Positions 41,178-49,271 of a stretch of DNA of 64,000 nucleotides are shown in pieces. Numbering within the stretch: position 1 is the stretch's first letter; each line of letters begins with the position of its first letter. The notes under the pieces were generated by a model. The model was not told the origin of the DNA. It ran no database searches and saw only the letters and a program-made list of their open reading frames with translations. A program made the translations under genes and the position numbers. The stretch is from Streptomyces anulatus (GTDB lineage: Bacteria; Actinomycetota; Actinomycetes; Streptomycetales; Streptomycetaceae), in contig NZ_JOEZ01000004.1 of NCBI RefSeq assembly GCF_000721175.1, positions 124,001 to 188,000 on the forward strand, given 5' to 3'.

Positions 41178-42553
41178 GAGCGGGTGCCCTCCGTGCCCTG
41201 GGCGAGCTGCTGGCCATAGACGGCGGTGTAGTCGGCCGGTCCGCCGTCAAGGACGGCGATGTCGGTGTGGCCGGCGCGCTCCAGCAGGCTGGCGGCGGTC
41301 ATGGCACGCTCGCCGTGCCCGCAGGCCACGACCGGGCCGACCGGTGCGTCGGCAGTAGTCTCGACGAGGGCGCCGAGTTCGATGTGCAGCGAGCCGGGGA
41401 CGTGCCCGGCGGCGAACTCGGCTTCCTGCCGGACATCGAGGTAGGGGCGGCCGGTGGCGCGGTCGGCGGTGAGGAACACGGTGGTGGCCTGCGCGTTGCC
41501 GTCGGCGAGCCAGGTGTCCATGCCGCCGGCGAGGCGGCCGGCGAGACGCTCGTAGCCGATCTTGTATGCCTGCCAGACGATCTCGCTCAGGTCCTGGTCG
41601 TCGTTGACGACGAACGCGAGTGGCGCGGTGTCGGGCAGGAGCCAGCCGAGCCAGGTGGCGAACTGCTCGCGCAGCGGGATCGACAGCGAGCCGGGGATGT
41701 GGCCGGTCGCGTAGTCGGCGGCCGGGCGGACGTCGACGACATGGCCGCCGTCGGCCATCAGGGCCCGTACCTGCTGCGCGCCCAGGGCGGGCAGCAGCGG
41801 CTGGGCAGTCAGCACGACCGGGCCGCGCCGGTTGATCTCGCCGAGGCGGTCGAAGTACGTCGGGTAGGTGCCCAGGCTCGCGGTCAACTGGGCCACGAAG
41901 GTGTCCTCGTCAGGGGCGGCGAGCAGCGGGTTGGCCTGCTTCTGGGCGCCGATGGTGGTGGTGCGCTCGGTGCCGGGCGGCGCGGAGCAGAAGGACCCGG
42001 CGCCGTGCGTGGGCCACACCGCGGTCTCGTCCGGCAGCGCGGTCAGCCGCTTCAGCGACCGGTACTGGGCGCGGGCCAGTTCCTCGGTGCGGTCGGCACC
42101 CAGGAGGTCGGTGCGGGCGGCGGAGTTCACGATCAGCGAGCCGCCGGTGAACACTCCGAGCTCCCGGGCGCCGTCGAGCAGCAGAAAGGACAGGTGCTCG
42201 TCGGTGTGCCCGGGAGTGGCAAGGGCCCGCAGGGTCAGCCCGCCGAGGTCCACCTCGTCGCCATCGGCCAGGCGCTGGTGGTCGAAGGCCCGGCGCCCGG
42301 CGGCGGAGGCGAGGATCGTGGCGCCGGTGTCATGGCTGAGCTGGACGGCGCCGGAGAGGAAGTCGGCGTGCAGATGCGTGTCCGCCGCGTACGCGATGCG
42401 TAGCCCGCGCCGCTCGGCTGCTGCCCGTAGAGCGCGCAGGTCGCGGCTGGCGTCCATGGCCAGGGCGCGTCCGTCGCCGAGGTCGAGCAGGTAGGCGCTG
42501 TTGCCCAGCCCTTCGTCGACCAGCGGTATGAGGTGATCGTCCGCGAAGCCCAC
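41174..42553 (-). CDS. MBL-fold hydrolase fused to two rhodanese domains (persulfide dioxygenase-like)
   Basis: The 459-residue protein has an N-terminal MBL domain with YAADTHLHADFLSG, the iron-binding HxHxD motif of persulfide dioxygenases, then TPGHTDEHLSFLLLDGAREL and FTGGSLIVNSAARTDL. Rhodanese 1 (HVVDVRPAADYATGHIPGSL) lacks an active-site Cys. Rhodanese 2 (YLDVRQEAEFAAGHVPGSLH) has Cys in VVACGHGERAMT. Family members oxidise glutathione or low-molecular-weight persulfide to sulfite or shuttle sulfane sulfur. GTG at 42553 has GGAGG 5 nt upstream. It is divergent from the ArsR-rhodanese regulator and probably under its control. Confidence 0.88.
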   Translation of the reverse strand: MGFADDHLIPLVDEGLGNSAYLLDLGDGRALAMDASRDLRALRAAAERRGLRIAYAADTHLHADFLSGAVQLSHDTGATILASAAGRRAFDHQRLADGDEVDLGGLTLRALATPGHTDEHLSFLLLDGARELGVFTGGSLIVNSAARTDLLGADRTEELARAQYRSLKRLTALPDETAVWPTHGAGSFCSAPPGTERTTTIGAQKQANPLLAAPDEDTFVAQLTASLGTYPTYFDRLGEINRRGPVVLTAQPLLPALGAQQVRALMADGGHVVDVRPAADYATGHIPGSLSIPLREQFATWLGWLLPDTAPLAFVVNDDQDLSEIVWQAYKIGYERLAGRLAGGMDTWLADGNAQATTVFLTADRATGRPYLDVRQEAEFAAGHVPGSLHIELGALVETTADAPVGPVVACGHGERAMTAASLLERAGHTDIAVLDGGPADYTAVYGQQLAQGTEGTRS

Positions 42554-42586
42554 GGCGTCCTCCAAGATCTCGGGAACGGGGGCGTG

Positions 42587-42630
42587 TGGTCACACCCACC
42601 AGACTCAACTACAATAATCCATGGATTTAT
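42587..42630 (+). promoter_or_regulatory. Promoter and palindromic operator for the ArsR-rhodanese gene
   Basis: -35 TGGTCA (42587-42592), a 17-nt spacer and -10 TACAAT (42610-42615) point to a start near 42621. The perfect 12-bp palindrome AATCCATGGATT (42616-42627), within a wider 17-bp imperfect repeat, covers the start site, an ideal ArsR-type operator. It lies between the divergent sulfur genes and could control both. Confidence 0.65.
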
Positions 42631-42640
42631 GGAGGATGCC

Positions 42641-43318
42641 ATGTCGGAGAACACGAAGAGCGCGACGAAGGCGCGGCTGTACGACGCGTTCGCGGCCAGC
42701 GGCAAGGCGCTGGCCAGCGGAAAGCGCCTGGAGCTGCTGGATCTTCTGGCCCAGGGCGAGCGCACCGTTGACGCGCTGGCCAAGGCCGCTGGGCTGAACC
42801 TGACCACCGCCTCGGCGCATCTGCAGACCCTCAAGCAGGCCGGTTTCGTCGCCACCCGCCGCGAGGGCGTGCGCATCCACTACCGCCTCGCCGGCGACGA
42901 CGTGGCCCAGCTGTTCGCGCTGCTGCGCAAGGTCGCCGACCGCCACCAGGCCGCCGTCCCTGCCGCACGCGACGCCTACCTCGGCGAAGACACCGCCGCC
43001 GAGCTCAGCCGAGAGGAACTGCGGACCCGGATCGCGGCCGGCGACGTCGTCGTCCTGGACGTGCGGCCGGTCGAGGAGTACCAGGCCGGTCACATCCCCG
43101 GCGCCCTGTCCATCCCGGTCGACGAGCTGGCCGACCGGATCAACGAGCTGCCCGAGGACACCGAGATCGTCGTCTACTGCCGCGGCGAGTACTGCGTCCT
43201 GGCCTACGACGCGGTGCGCCTGCTGACCGACCGCGGCCGCCGCGCCATCCGCCTCAACGACGGCATGCTCGAGTGGCGCCTGTCGGAGCTGCCCGTCGAC
43301 GCCGCGGACCTGACGTGA
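42641..43318 (+). CDS. ArsR-family regulator fused to a rhodanese domain
   Basis: The 225-residue protein has an ArsR winged helix (KRLELLDLLAQGERTVDALA, KAAGLNLTTASAHLQTLKQA, FVATRREGVRIHYRL) and then a rhodanese domain (VVVLDVRPVEEYQAGHIPGA, ELPEDTEIVVYCRGEYCVLA) with active-site Cys and a second Cys in CRGEYC. Proteins of this type are likely to sense persulfide or other sulfane sulfur through a Cys pair. ATG at 42641 has GGAGG 5 nt upstream. It overlaps the cysteine desulfurase start by GTGA, so regulator and enzyme are coupled. Confidence 0.88.
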   Translation: MSENTKSATKARLYDAFAASGKALASGKRLELLDLLAQGERTVDALAKAAGLNLTTASAHLQTLKQAGFVATRREGVRIHYRLAGDDVAQLFALLRKVADRHQAAVPAARDAYLGEDTAAELSREELRTRIAAGDVVVLDVRPVEEYQAGHIPGALSIPVDELADRINELPEDTEIVVYCRGEYCVLAYDAVRLLTDRGRRAIRLNDGMLEWRLSELPVDAADLT

Positions 43319-44496
43319 CCGCCCCGGGCGACAACCTCCCGCCGCACCCAGGACTGGCCGGCGGGCCGGTCTACCTCGACTACAACGCCACCACCCCGGT
43401 CGACCCGCGAGTCACCGCAGCGATGTGGCCGTACCTGACCGACTTCTTCGGCAACCCCTCCAGCAGCCACCCCTTCTCCCAGGAGCCCCGCAGGGGGCTC
43501 GCCGAGGCCCGCGCCCAAGTCGCGGATCTGATCGGGGCCGGGCCGGCCGAGATCGTGTTCACCGGATCGGGATCCGAAGCCGACCTGCTCGCCCTGCGCG
43601 GCGCGGTCCTGGCCTCCGGCAGCCCCCACCCGCATGTGATCACCCAGCGCACCGAGCATCCGGCCGTCCTGGAGACCTGCCGGGCCCTTGAGCGGCTGCA
43701 CGGCGCGCGGGTGACCGTGCTGCCCGTCGATGGGGACGGGCTCGTCGAGCCGGCGGCCGTGGCCGCAGCCTTCACCGAGGACACGGTGCTGGTGTCGGTG
43801 ATGGCGGCGAACAACGAGACCGGCGCCCTCCAGCCGATCGCGGAACTCGCCGCGCTCACCCACGAGCGTGGCGCGCTGTTCCACTGCGATGCCGCCCAAG
43901 CCGTCGGCAAGATTCCCCTCGATGTCGGCGAGCCGGGCGTGGACTTGCTGACGATCGTGGGGCACAAGATGTACGCGCCCAAGGGCGCCGCCGCCCTCTT
44001 CGTACGCGACGGGGTACGGCTGGAGCCGGTCGTCTACGGCGGCGGGCAGGAACGGGGCCTGCGCGCGGGAACGGAGAACGTCGCCCTGGCCGTCGCGCTT
44101 GGCACCGCCGCGCGGCTCGCGGACGAGGAGATGGCCTCCGGCGCTCCAGCCCGCGTCGCGACTCTGCGCGACGATCTCCATCAGCGGCTGGCGATCGGTT
44201 TGCCCGGCCGCGTGCACCTCAACGGGCCGGAGAAGAACCGCCTGCCGAACACCCTGAACGTCAGCGTCGACGGCGCTCTCGGCCACGAGGTCCTCGCCGC
44301 CGTCGGTGAGATCGCGGCGTCGACCGGATCGGCCTGCCACAGCGGCACCCACACCCCCTCCCCGGTGCTCACCGCCATGGGCCTGGACGCGACCCGCGCC
44401 CTCGGCGCGCTGCGGCTGTCCCTGGGCCGCTGGACCACGGCCGAGCAGATCGAGACGGCGGCAGCAACCCTCATCCGGGCGGCTGGCGCGCAGTGA
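43315..44496 (+). CDS. Cysteine desulfurase (NifS/IscS type)
   Basis: The 393-residue PLP enzyme releases sulfur from cysteine as a persulfide. Landmarks are VYLDYNATTPVDPRV at the start, EIVFTGSGSEADLLALRG, TQRTEHPAVLETCRALE, MAANNETGALQPIAELAA, FHCDAAQAVGKIPLDV, the PLP lysine in TIVGHKMYAPKGAAALF, RAGTENVALAVALG and the sulfur-accepting Cys in STGSACHSGTHTPS. GTG at 43315 overlaps the ArsR-rhodanese stop. The family also includes DndA, but no dndBCDE genes accompany it, so sulfur transfer within this module is the more likely role. Confidence 0.92.
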   Translation: MTAPGDNLPPHPGLAGGPVYLDYNATTPVDPRVTAAMWPYLTDFFGNPSSSHPFSQEPRRGLAEARAQVADLIGAGPAEIVFTGSGSEADLLALRGAVLASGSPHPHVITQRTEHPAVLETCRALERLHGARVTVLPVDGDGLVEPAAVAAAFTEDTVLVSVMAANNETGALQPIAELAALTHERGALFHCDAAQAVGKIPLDVGEPGVDLLTIVGHKMYAPKGAAALFVRDGVRLEPVVYGGGQERGLRAGTENVALAVALGTAARLADEEMASGAPARVATLRDDLHQRLAIGLPGRVHLNGPEKNRLPNTLNVSVDGALGHEVLAAVGEIAASTGSACHSGTHTPSPVLTAMGLDATRALGALRLSLGRWTTAEQIETAAATLIRAAGAQ

Positions 44497-44546
44497 CCGG
44501 GCCGAGCGGCCCGACGCAAGAAGATCCGACGAGCAGCAGGAGAGGC

Positions 44547-45731
44547 ATGACCGAGACCAGCGCGCACGGAATGTCCACCCGCAGTGTCCACGCCGGCGAG
44601 CGCCGCGACGCCGAGGGCGCCGTCCATACCCCGCTCTACAACCACTCCACCTTCGCGTTCGACACCACCGCCGACCTCCTCGACGTCGTCGAAGGCCGCA
44701 AGGCCGGGAATCTGTACACCCGCTATGGTCTCAACCCCACCATCCGCTCTACCGAGGCCAAGCTCGCCGACCTCGAAGGCGGCGAGCAGGCTCTGGCGTT
44801 CTCCTCCGGTATGGCCGCCGAGGCCGCCACGTTCCTCGCGCACTGCCGTACCGGTGACCACATCGTGTGTATCGGCGAGGTCTACGGCGGCACCTTCGAA
44901 CTCCTCGGCGACAACCTGCCCCAGGTCGGCATCACCACCACCTTCCTGCGCGCCGACGAAGTCGAGCGGCTGCCCGAGGTGCTGACCGGCCGGACGCGGA
45001 TCGTGTTCTTCGAGACCCCGGCCAACCCCACCCTGACCGTCTTCGACATCGCCGCCATCGCCGAGCAGGCCCGCACGGCCGGCGCACTGACGGTGGTGGA
45101 CAACACCTTCGCCACTCCGGTCAACCAGAACCCGCTCGCCCATGGCGCGGACCTGGTCGTTCACTCGGCGACCAAGTACCTCGGCGGGCACTCCGACCTG
45201 ACCGCCGGCGTCCTGACCGGAACCGCCGAGCACCTCGCCCCGGTGATGGGGTGGCGCAAGAACCTCGGCCAGGTCATCGCCCCCGAGACCGCCTTCCTCC
45301 TTGCCCGCTCCATCCGCTCCCTGCCCGTCCGGGTCCGCGCGCAGAACGAGACCGCCGCGGCCGTCGCCGCCTTCCTGCAGACGCACCCGCGGGTGACCCG
45401 CGTCCACTACCCGGGGCTGGCCACCGGCGAGCAGAAGCGCATCGTGGATGCGCAGATGCGCGGCGGGGGCGGCATGCTCAGCGCCGTCCTGGACGCGAAC
45501 GCGCAACAGACCGCCGCGGTGGTGGACCGGCTGCGGCTGTTCGCCATCGCGCCCAGCCTCGGCGGAGTCGAGTCACTGGTCACCCAGCCCATCACCACCA
45601 CCCACCACGGCCTGGACCCGGCCGAGCGCGCCAAGCGCGGCATCGCCGACAGCATGGTCCGCCTGTCCGTCGGTCTCGAAGACGCCGACGACCTGATCGC
45701 CGACCTCGCCCAGGCCCTCGACAGCGACTGA
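44547..45731 (+). CDS. Cystathionine gamma-synthase/lyase-type PLP enzyme
   Basis: The 394-residue protein belongs to the Cys/Met-metabolism PLP family: STRSVHAGERRDAEGAVHTP, TRYGLNPTIRSTEAKLADLE, ALAFSSGMAAEAATFLAHCR, VVDNTFATPVNQNPLAHGAD, the PLP lysine in VVHSATKYLGGHSDLTAGVL and SLGGVESLVTQP. Cystathionine synthase, cystathionine lyase and methionine lyase cannot be told apart by eye. ATG at 44547 is preceded by AGGAG; GTG at 44493 overlapping the desulfurase stop is possible. In this context it may supply cysteine or release hydrogen sulfide. Confidence 0.88.
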   Translation: MTETSAHGMSTRSVHAGERRDAEGAVHTPLYNHSTFAFDTTADLLDVVEGRKAGNLYTRYGLNPTIRSTEAKLADLEGGEQALAFSSGMAAEAATFLAHCRTGDHIVCIGEVYGGTFELLGDNLPQVGITTTFLRADEVERLPEVLTGRTRIVFFETPANPTLTVFDIAAIAEQARTAGALTVVDNTFATPVNQNPLAHGADLVVHSATKYLGGHSDLTAGVLTGTAEHLAPVMGWRKNLGQVIAPETAFLLARSIRSLPVRVRAQNETAAAVAAFLQTHPRVTRVHYPGLATGEQKRIVDAQMRGGGGMLSAVLDANAQQTAAVVDRLRLFAIAPSLGGVESLVTQPITTTHHGLDPAERAKRGIADSMVRLSVGLEDADDLIADLAQALDSD

Positions 45732-45863
45732 CCCCCACTGCTCCGCCACCGGCCCGCACCGCCGTCCTCGGACACCGGGCCGGTGCACAACCCCCCTGCC
45801 GGGACCGGCCAGTTCCCCTCTCACCGGTCCCGTACCGCTCAGCGCCGCTTTCGGAAAAGAGAC

Positions 45864-47132
45864 ATGACCAGCACCGCGTCCGCCCGTACGACGGGCTCCA
45901 TACCCGACCCCGCCCAGGCCCAGCGCCGCATCCTGCGTGTCCTGGTCGCCTCGCAGATCCTCAGCGGTGCGGGTCTCGCCGCCGGCGTCACCGTCGGCGC
46001 CCTCCTCGCCCAGGACATGCTCGGCACCACCAGCCTCGCGGGGTTGCCCAGCGCCCTGTTCACGGCTGGCTCCGCGCTCGCCGCCGTCGCCGTGGGTCGC
46101 ATCTCGCATTCCCGTGGCCGCCGCCCCGGCCTTGCCGCCGGATACCTCACCGGCGCCGTCGGCTCGGCCGGTGTCATCACCGCCGCCGTCCTGGACAACC
46201 CCGCCCTGCTGTTCATCGCCCTGTTCGTCTACGGCGCGGGCACCGCCACCAACCTCCAGGCCCGCTACGCCGGAGCCGACCTCGCCCCACCCGGACACCG
46301 CGCCCGGGCCGTCTCCACCGTCCTGGTCGCCACCACCCTCGGCGGCGTCGCCGGACCCAACCTCGCCGCCCCCGCCGGCACCCTCGCCGAACACCTCCAC
46401 ATCCCCCACCTCGCCGGACTCTTCGTCATCTCCGGCGCCGCCTACGCCCTGGCTGCCCTCGTCCTCGCCCTGTGGCTGCGCCCCGACCCGCTGCTCCTGG
46501 CCCGCGCCGTCGCCCAGGCCAAGGAAGCCGACACCGCGACCAACCCGGCCGCCGACGGCGGTGACGCCGACACCAGCGAGGGCCGCGGCGGCGTGGTCCT
46601 CGGCGCCCTGGTCATGATCCTCACCCAGCTCGTCATGGTCGCGATCATGACGATGACACCGGTCCACATGCACGACCACGGCCACTCCACCGCCGCCTCC
46701 GGCCTCGTCATCGGCATCCACATCGGCGCCATGTACCTGCCCTCACCGCTCACCGGCTGGCTCGTCGACCGCTACGGCCGCATGAAGATCGCCGCCGCCT
46801 CCGGCACCACCCTGCTTGCCGCCGGCCTCCTCGCCGCCACCGCGCCCGGCGACTCCGTCACCCTCCTCGCCCTCGCCCTGGCCCTGCTCGGCCTGGGCTG
46901 GAACTTCGGCCTCGTCTCCGGCACCGCGATCATCACCGACACCGTGCCACTCGCCACCCGCGCCAAGACCCAGGGACTGGTCGACGTCTCCATCGCCATC
47001 GCCGGCGCCACCGGCGGCATGGCCTCCGGCATCATGGTCGCCGCCACCAGCTACCCCGCCCTCGCCCTCACCGGCGGAGCCCTCTCCCTCGCCCTCCTGC
47101 CCGCCGTCGCCGCCACCGCCTACCGCCGATGA
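45864..47132 (+). CDS. MFS transporter, second of the sulfur module
   Basis: The 422-residue protein has 12 probable helices, beginning LRVLVASQILSGAGLAAGVT. MFS loop motifs are GRISHSRGRRPGLAAGYLTG and LTGWLVDRYGRMKIAAASGT. A His-rich loop (TPVHMHDHGHSTAASG) faces the start of the second half and could bind metal or sense pH. ATG at 45864 has GAAAAGAG upstream, and its TGA overlaps the TusA-like start (ATGA). The substrate is unknown. Coupling to the TusA-like gene suggests sulfur-compound transport, inferred from context only. Confidence 0.85.
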   Translation: MTSTASARTTGSIPDPAQAQRRILRVLVASQILSGAGLAAGVTVGALLAQDMLGTTSLAGLPSALFTAGSALAAVAVGRISHSRGRRPGLAAGYLTGAVGSAGVITAAVLDNPALLFIALFVYGAGTATNLQARYAGADLAPPGHRARAVSTVLVATTLGGVAGPNLAAPAGTLAEHLHIPHLAGLFVISGAAYALAALVLALWLRPDPLLLARAVAQAKEADTATNPAADGGDADTSEGRGGVVLGALVMILTQLVMVAIMTMTPVHMHDHGHSTAASGLVIGIHIGAMYLPSPLTGWLVDRYGRMKIAAASGTTLLAAGLLAATAPGDSVTLLALALALLGLGWNFGLVSGTAIITDTVPLATRAKTQGLVDVSIAIAGATGGMASGIMVAATSYPALALTGGALSLALLPAVAATAYRR

Positions 47133-47365
47133 AACCCACGACCCCCGACACACCCGCGCCCGGCATCACCGTCGACGGCACCGGACTGCTCTGCGTCACC
47201 CTCCTCCTGCGCCTACGCAAGGAGATCGACGGCGCCCAGCCGGGCACCGTCATCCACGTCATCGCCACCGACCCCGCCGCACCGCTCGACCTGCCCGCCT
47301 GGTGCCACATGACCGGACACCACTACCGGGGCCGGCGAAGTACCGGTCGACCTCGCGGGACGTGA
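47129..47365 (+). CDS. TusA-like sulfur carrier, 3' end altered at a recombination junction
   Basis: The 78-codon frame has the TusA fold order: ITVDGTGLLCVTLLLRLRKE with one Cys at the carrier position (the usual CPxP prolines are absent), PGTVIHVIATDPAAPLDLPA and WCHMTGHHYRG. After about 47,330 the frame runs into sequence belonging to an oppositely oriented integrase fragment, so its last 12 or so residues (RRSTGRPRGT) are not native. The core fold is nearly complete and might still work. It is translationally coupled to the MFS gene. Confidence 0.75.
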   Translation: MKPTTPDTPAPGITVDGTGLLCVTLLLRLRKEIDGAQPGTVIHVIATDPAAPLDLPAWCHMTGHHYRGRRSTGRPRGT

Positions 47366-47681
47366 GCTGCCACGGCACCGTGCCGTAGAACTCACAGACC
47401 TCCACCACCGGCTTGATGAGCCCGTCCAGCGTCGTCGGTGCCAGGCCAGCGGCATCCCTCGCCCACTGGTACTCCGACAGCGTGTCGAGGAAGAAGCTCT
47501 CCTCGTCCTGCGCCGAGATGCGCGCCTGCCGGCGCCGCTGGAGCGTGACGACGTCCGCGAGCCCGCTCTCGACGGAGACCGCAGCGGGGTCCACCGGCAC
47601 AGTCGGCTCCGTACCGGGGCGCACGAGCGTCAGCACGCGAGTTTCGGAATCTGACACGAAACCGCAGATTACGGGGGTCAC
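47333..47681 (-). pseudogene. Tyrosine integrase, N-terminal fragment
   Basis: The fragment of about 115 residues contains FFLDTLSEYQWARDAAGLAP, TTLDGLIKPVVEVCEFYGTV and PWQLTSREVDRYFAGPG, the SAM-like core-binding domain found at the N-terminus of phage-type tyrosine recombinases. The catalytic domain with the Arg, His-x-x-Arg and Tyr is absent; homology stops at the junction with the TusA-like gene. GTG at 47681 lies within a palindrome; a second GTG start is possible a few codons in. No other part of this integrase was found in the window. Confidence 0.75.
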
Positions 47682-47706
47682 TCGCAGAATCTGCGAGTTA
47701 CTGCGG
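47662..47706. promoter_or_regulatory. Nested palindrome at the integrase start
   Basis: ACTCGCAGA (47680-47688) and TCTGCGAGT (47690-47698) are perfect arms around one base. An outer pair, CCGCAG (47662-47667) and CTGCGG (47701-47706), extends the symmetry. It overlaps the first codon of the integrase fragment, as an autoregulatory operator or recombination site might. Confidence 0.55.
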
Positions 47707-47711
47707 AGATC

Positions 47712-48152
47712 TCACACCATCGAGTGACGGGCCGGCACAGCGCGATCTACCTGCTGAAATGCAGATACCCGGCCGCCGAGTAGCCTCGGGGAACCCGCGC
47801 GTACTCCACTAACGACGACGATCCGGAACCGGCCCGCGCCCTCGGCGCGGGCCCGCTGCCAGCCGTCCTCGGTCAGAGCACCGCCCCAGACGTCCAGCGC
47901 GTCCCGCGTCGCCTCCTGTCCACGAAGGACGTCGCGGCTTTGGTCCAGGCCGACGTAGCCGATGTCGGCGAGGGACGCCAGGGTCCGCAGGTTGACGGAC
48001 TTGGGCAGCAGCCCGATCGGGTCCCTGGCCCCGGCGAGGAGGGCGCGGCGCTGGGCGGGGGTGATGCGGGGTGTGAAGGATCCGGCCGTACGCGGCCGGT
48101 CCGTGGCGCCTGACGTGGCCGTGGCGCTGTTGCGGGGGTGGTCGATGGTCAT
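47712..48152 (-). CDS. Hypothetical protein upstream of the integrase remnant
   Basis: The 146-residue protein contains FTPRITPAQRRALLAGARDP, NLRTLASLADIGYVGLDQSR and DALDVWGGALTEDGWQRARA, a helical sequence that could include a winged helix (LTEDGWQRA is typical of wHTH endings). The C-terminus (GRFRIVVVSGVRAG) is less regular and may be altered. ATG at 48152 has GAGGA 5 nt upstream and overlaps the zinc-finger gene's stop region. It may once have been an excisionase or regulator of the integrase; this is inference. Confidence 0.5.
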   Translation of the reverse strand: MTIDHPRNSATATSGATDRPRTAGSFTPRITPAQRRALLAGARDPIGLLPKSVNLRTLASLADIGYVGLDQSRDVLRGQEATRDALDVWGGALTEDGWQRARAEGAGRFRIVVVSGVRAGSPRLLGGRVSAFQQVDRAVPARHSMV

Positions 48153-48511
48153 CGTGTTCCTCGTGATGGGGTCGGAGCCGGCGGGGTGTCGGCCCAGCGG
48201 GCGGGCAGGGTGGTGTCGCCGTCTTCCTCGCGGCGCTGGTCTTCCAGGTCGGCGGCGCGGACGCGGCTGCGGTGCCACTGCTCGACGGTGTGGCCGCTCG
48301 GCCGGCGGCACCTTTGTCGGGGCGTGGCCTTGCACGTGGGGCAGGTCAGGGATGCCGGGCAGGTGTCGCCGATGTCCTCGCCGTCGCAGAAGCCGCAGGG
48401 CGGGGCCGTGGCCGGCAGTACGCGCCCGGCCACGTCGACGAGGAGACCGGCCGCGCGCCAGGCGCGTTCCTCGGCTCTCGTCGACGGCGGCCCGAAGCTC
48501 TGGCGGTTCAC
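48149..48511 (-). CDS. Small zinc-finger protein
   Basis: The 120-residue protein has a Cys-rich core: PPCGFCDGEDIGDTC, then LTCPTCKATPRQRCRRPSGH followed by TVEQWHRSR. The spacing CxxC...C...CxxC...C...H matches small zinc-binding proteins common in actinobacterial phages and plasmids. The N-terminus is helical (AEERAWRAAGLLVDVAGRVL). GTG at 48511 overlaps the stop of the upstream gene (GTGA), so it is coupled. It probably binds nucleic acid. Confidence 0.65.
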   Translation of the reverse strand: MNRQSFGPPSTRAEERAWRAAGLLVDVAGRVLPATAPPCGFCDGEDIGDTCPASLTCPTCKATPRQRCRRPSGHTVEQWHRSRVRAADLEDQRREEDGDTTLPARWADTPPAPTPSRGTR

Positions 48512-48957
48512 GCTCCGCCTGTCTCGGCTGCCGGGTCCGCGCGGACGAAGGACTCGCCCTCGGGCCAGATCGCGATGATCTTGTGGTGGGACAGGAACTC
48601 CTTGGCGACCGAGCCCGGCTCGGCAGTGAACAGCAGTGCGCGGCGGGCCGGGGAGAAGAATCGCGCGCAGTCGCTGATCACTCCGTACGCGGCGATGAGC
48701 GCGGGGTAGTGCGATCGGTGACAGGCCATCACCACCTCTCCGGCAGTCGCGTCGAAGAGGTCGGTGGACGCCAGGATGGGATCCGTGACGACGCGGTGCC
48801 GCAGGACACGGTGTCCCTTGGCCGTCAGGTGGAAGAGGTAGGCGGTCAGGACCGCGTTCTCGGAGCGGTCGGCCTCCTCGTCGTTGTCTCGGCCGGGCTG
48901 GGGGCGGGCCGGATCGGAAGGGGCCAGGTAGGCGACGTGCGGACTGTCGGTGGTCAT
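48508..48957 (-). CDS. Hypothetical protein
   Basis: The 149-residue soluble protein has ENAVLTAYLFHLTAKGHRVL, DPILASTDLFDATAGEVVMA, CHRSHYPALIAAYGVISDCA and KEFLSHHKIIAIWPEGESFV, a regular alpha/beta pattern. It looks like a complete small enzyme or regulatory domain, but no family is recognised. ATG at 48957 has GGAGG 10 nt upstream. It is coupled to the zinc-finger gene downstream. Confidence 0.5.
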   Translation of the reverse strand: MTTDSPHVAYLAPSDPARPQPGRDNDEEADRSENAVLTAYLFHLTAKGHRVLRHRVVTDPILASTDLFDATAGEVVMACHRSHYPALIAAYGVISDCARFFSPARRALLFTAEPGSVAKEFLSHHKIIAIWPEGESFVRADPAAETGGA

Positions 48958-49271
48958 GGTGTGGGCGCCTCCGGAGTCGGGTGAGGCGGCGGCGCGGCGA
49001 CGGCGCGGCGCAGCATCCTGAAAAGAGAGGGGCAGTTGGGCGGCAGGACGGTGATGGGGCGCATCCGCCGCGGTGCTGGGGCGAGGGGATCCCGGCACGG
49101 GCCGCGGGTGAGAAGACCTGAACTGGCCGACGCCATCGCGGTGGGGAACTGGCCGCGAGAGACGAGCGCTATCCCGGCGCACACCTGCGGATGGGGGCGG
49201 GATCAGCCGCGACGGTACGTGCCCGGCCTGCCCAGGACTGTTTGAGGTCAGGCCGTAGCCGTCAGCTTCGA
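48958..49271. other. 314-bp intergenic region
   Basis: There is no gene. It is GC-rich, with an AT-richer patch at 49018-49030 and no copy of the shared promoter motif. It may hold the promoter of the 48.1-48.9 kb genes, but no convincing -10 or -35 is visible. Confidence 0.35.

Noticed and set aside
43315..44496. Cysteine desulfurase as DndA of a phosphorothioation system
   Set aside because: No dndB, dndC, dndD or dndE gene adjoins it, and its coupled neighbours are sulfur-metabolism genes. The PP-loop protein is 14 kb away in a differently regulated operon.
44867..46564. Pro/Arg-rich 565-codon plus-strand frame
   Set aside because: It overlaps the PLP-enzyme and MFS genes in another frame and is a shadow of them, with no recognisable motif.
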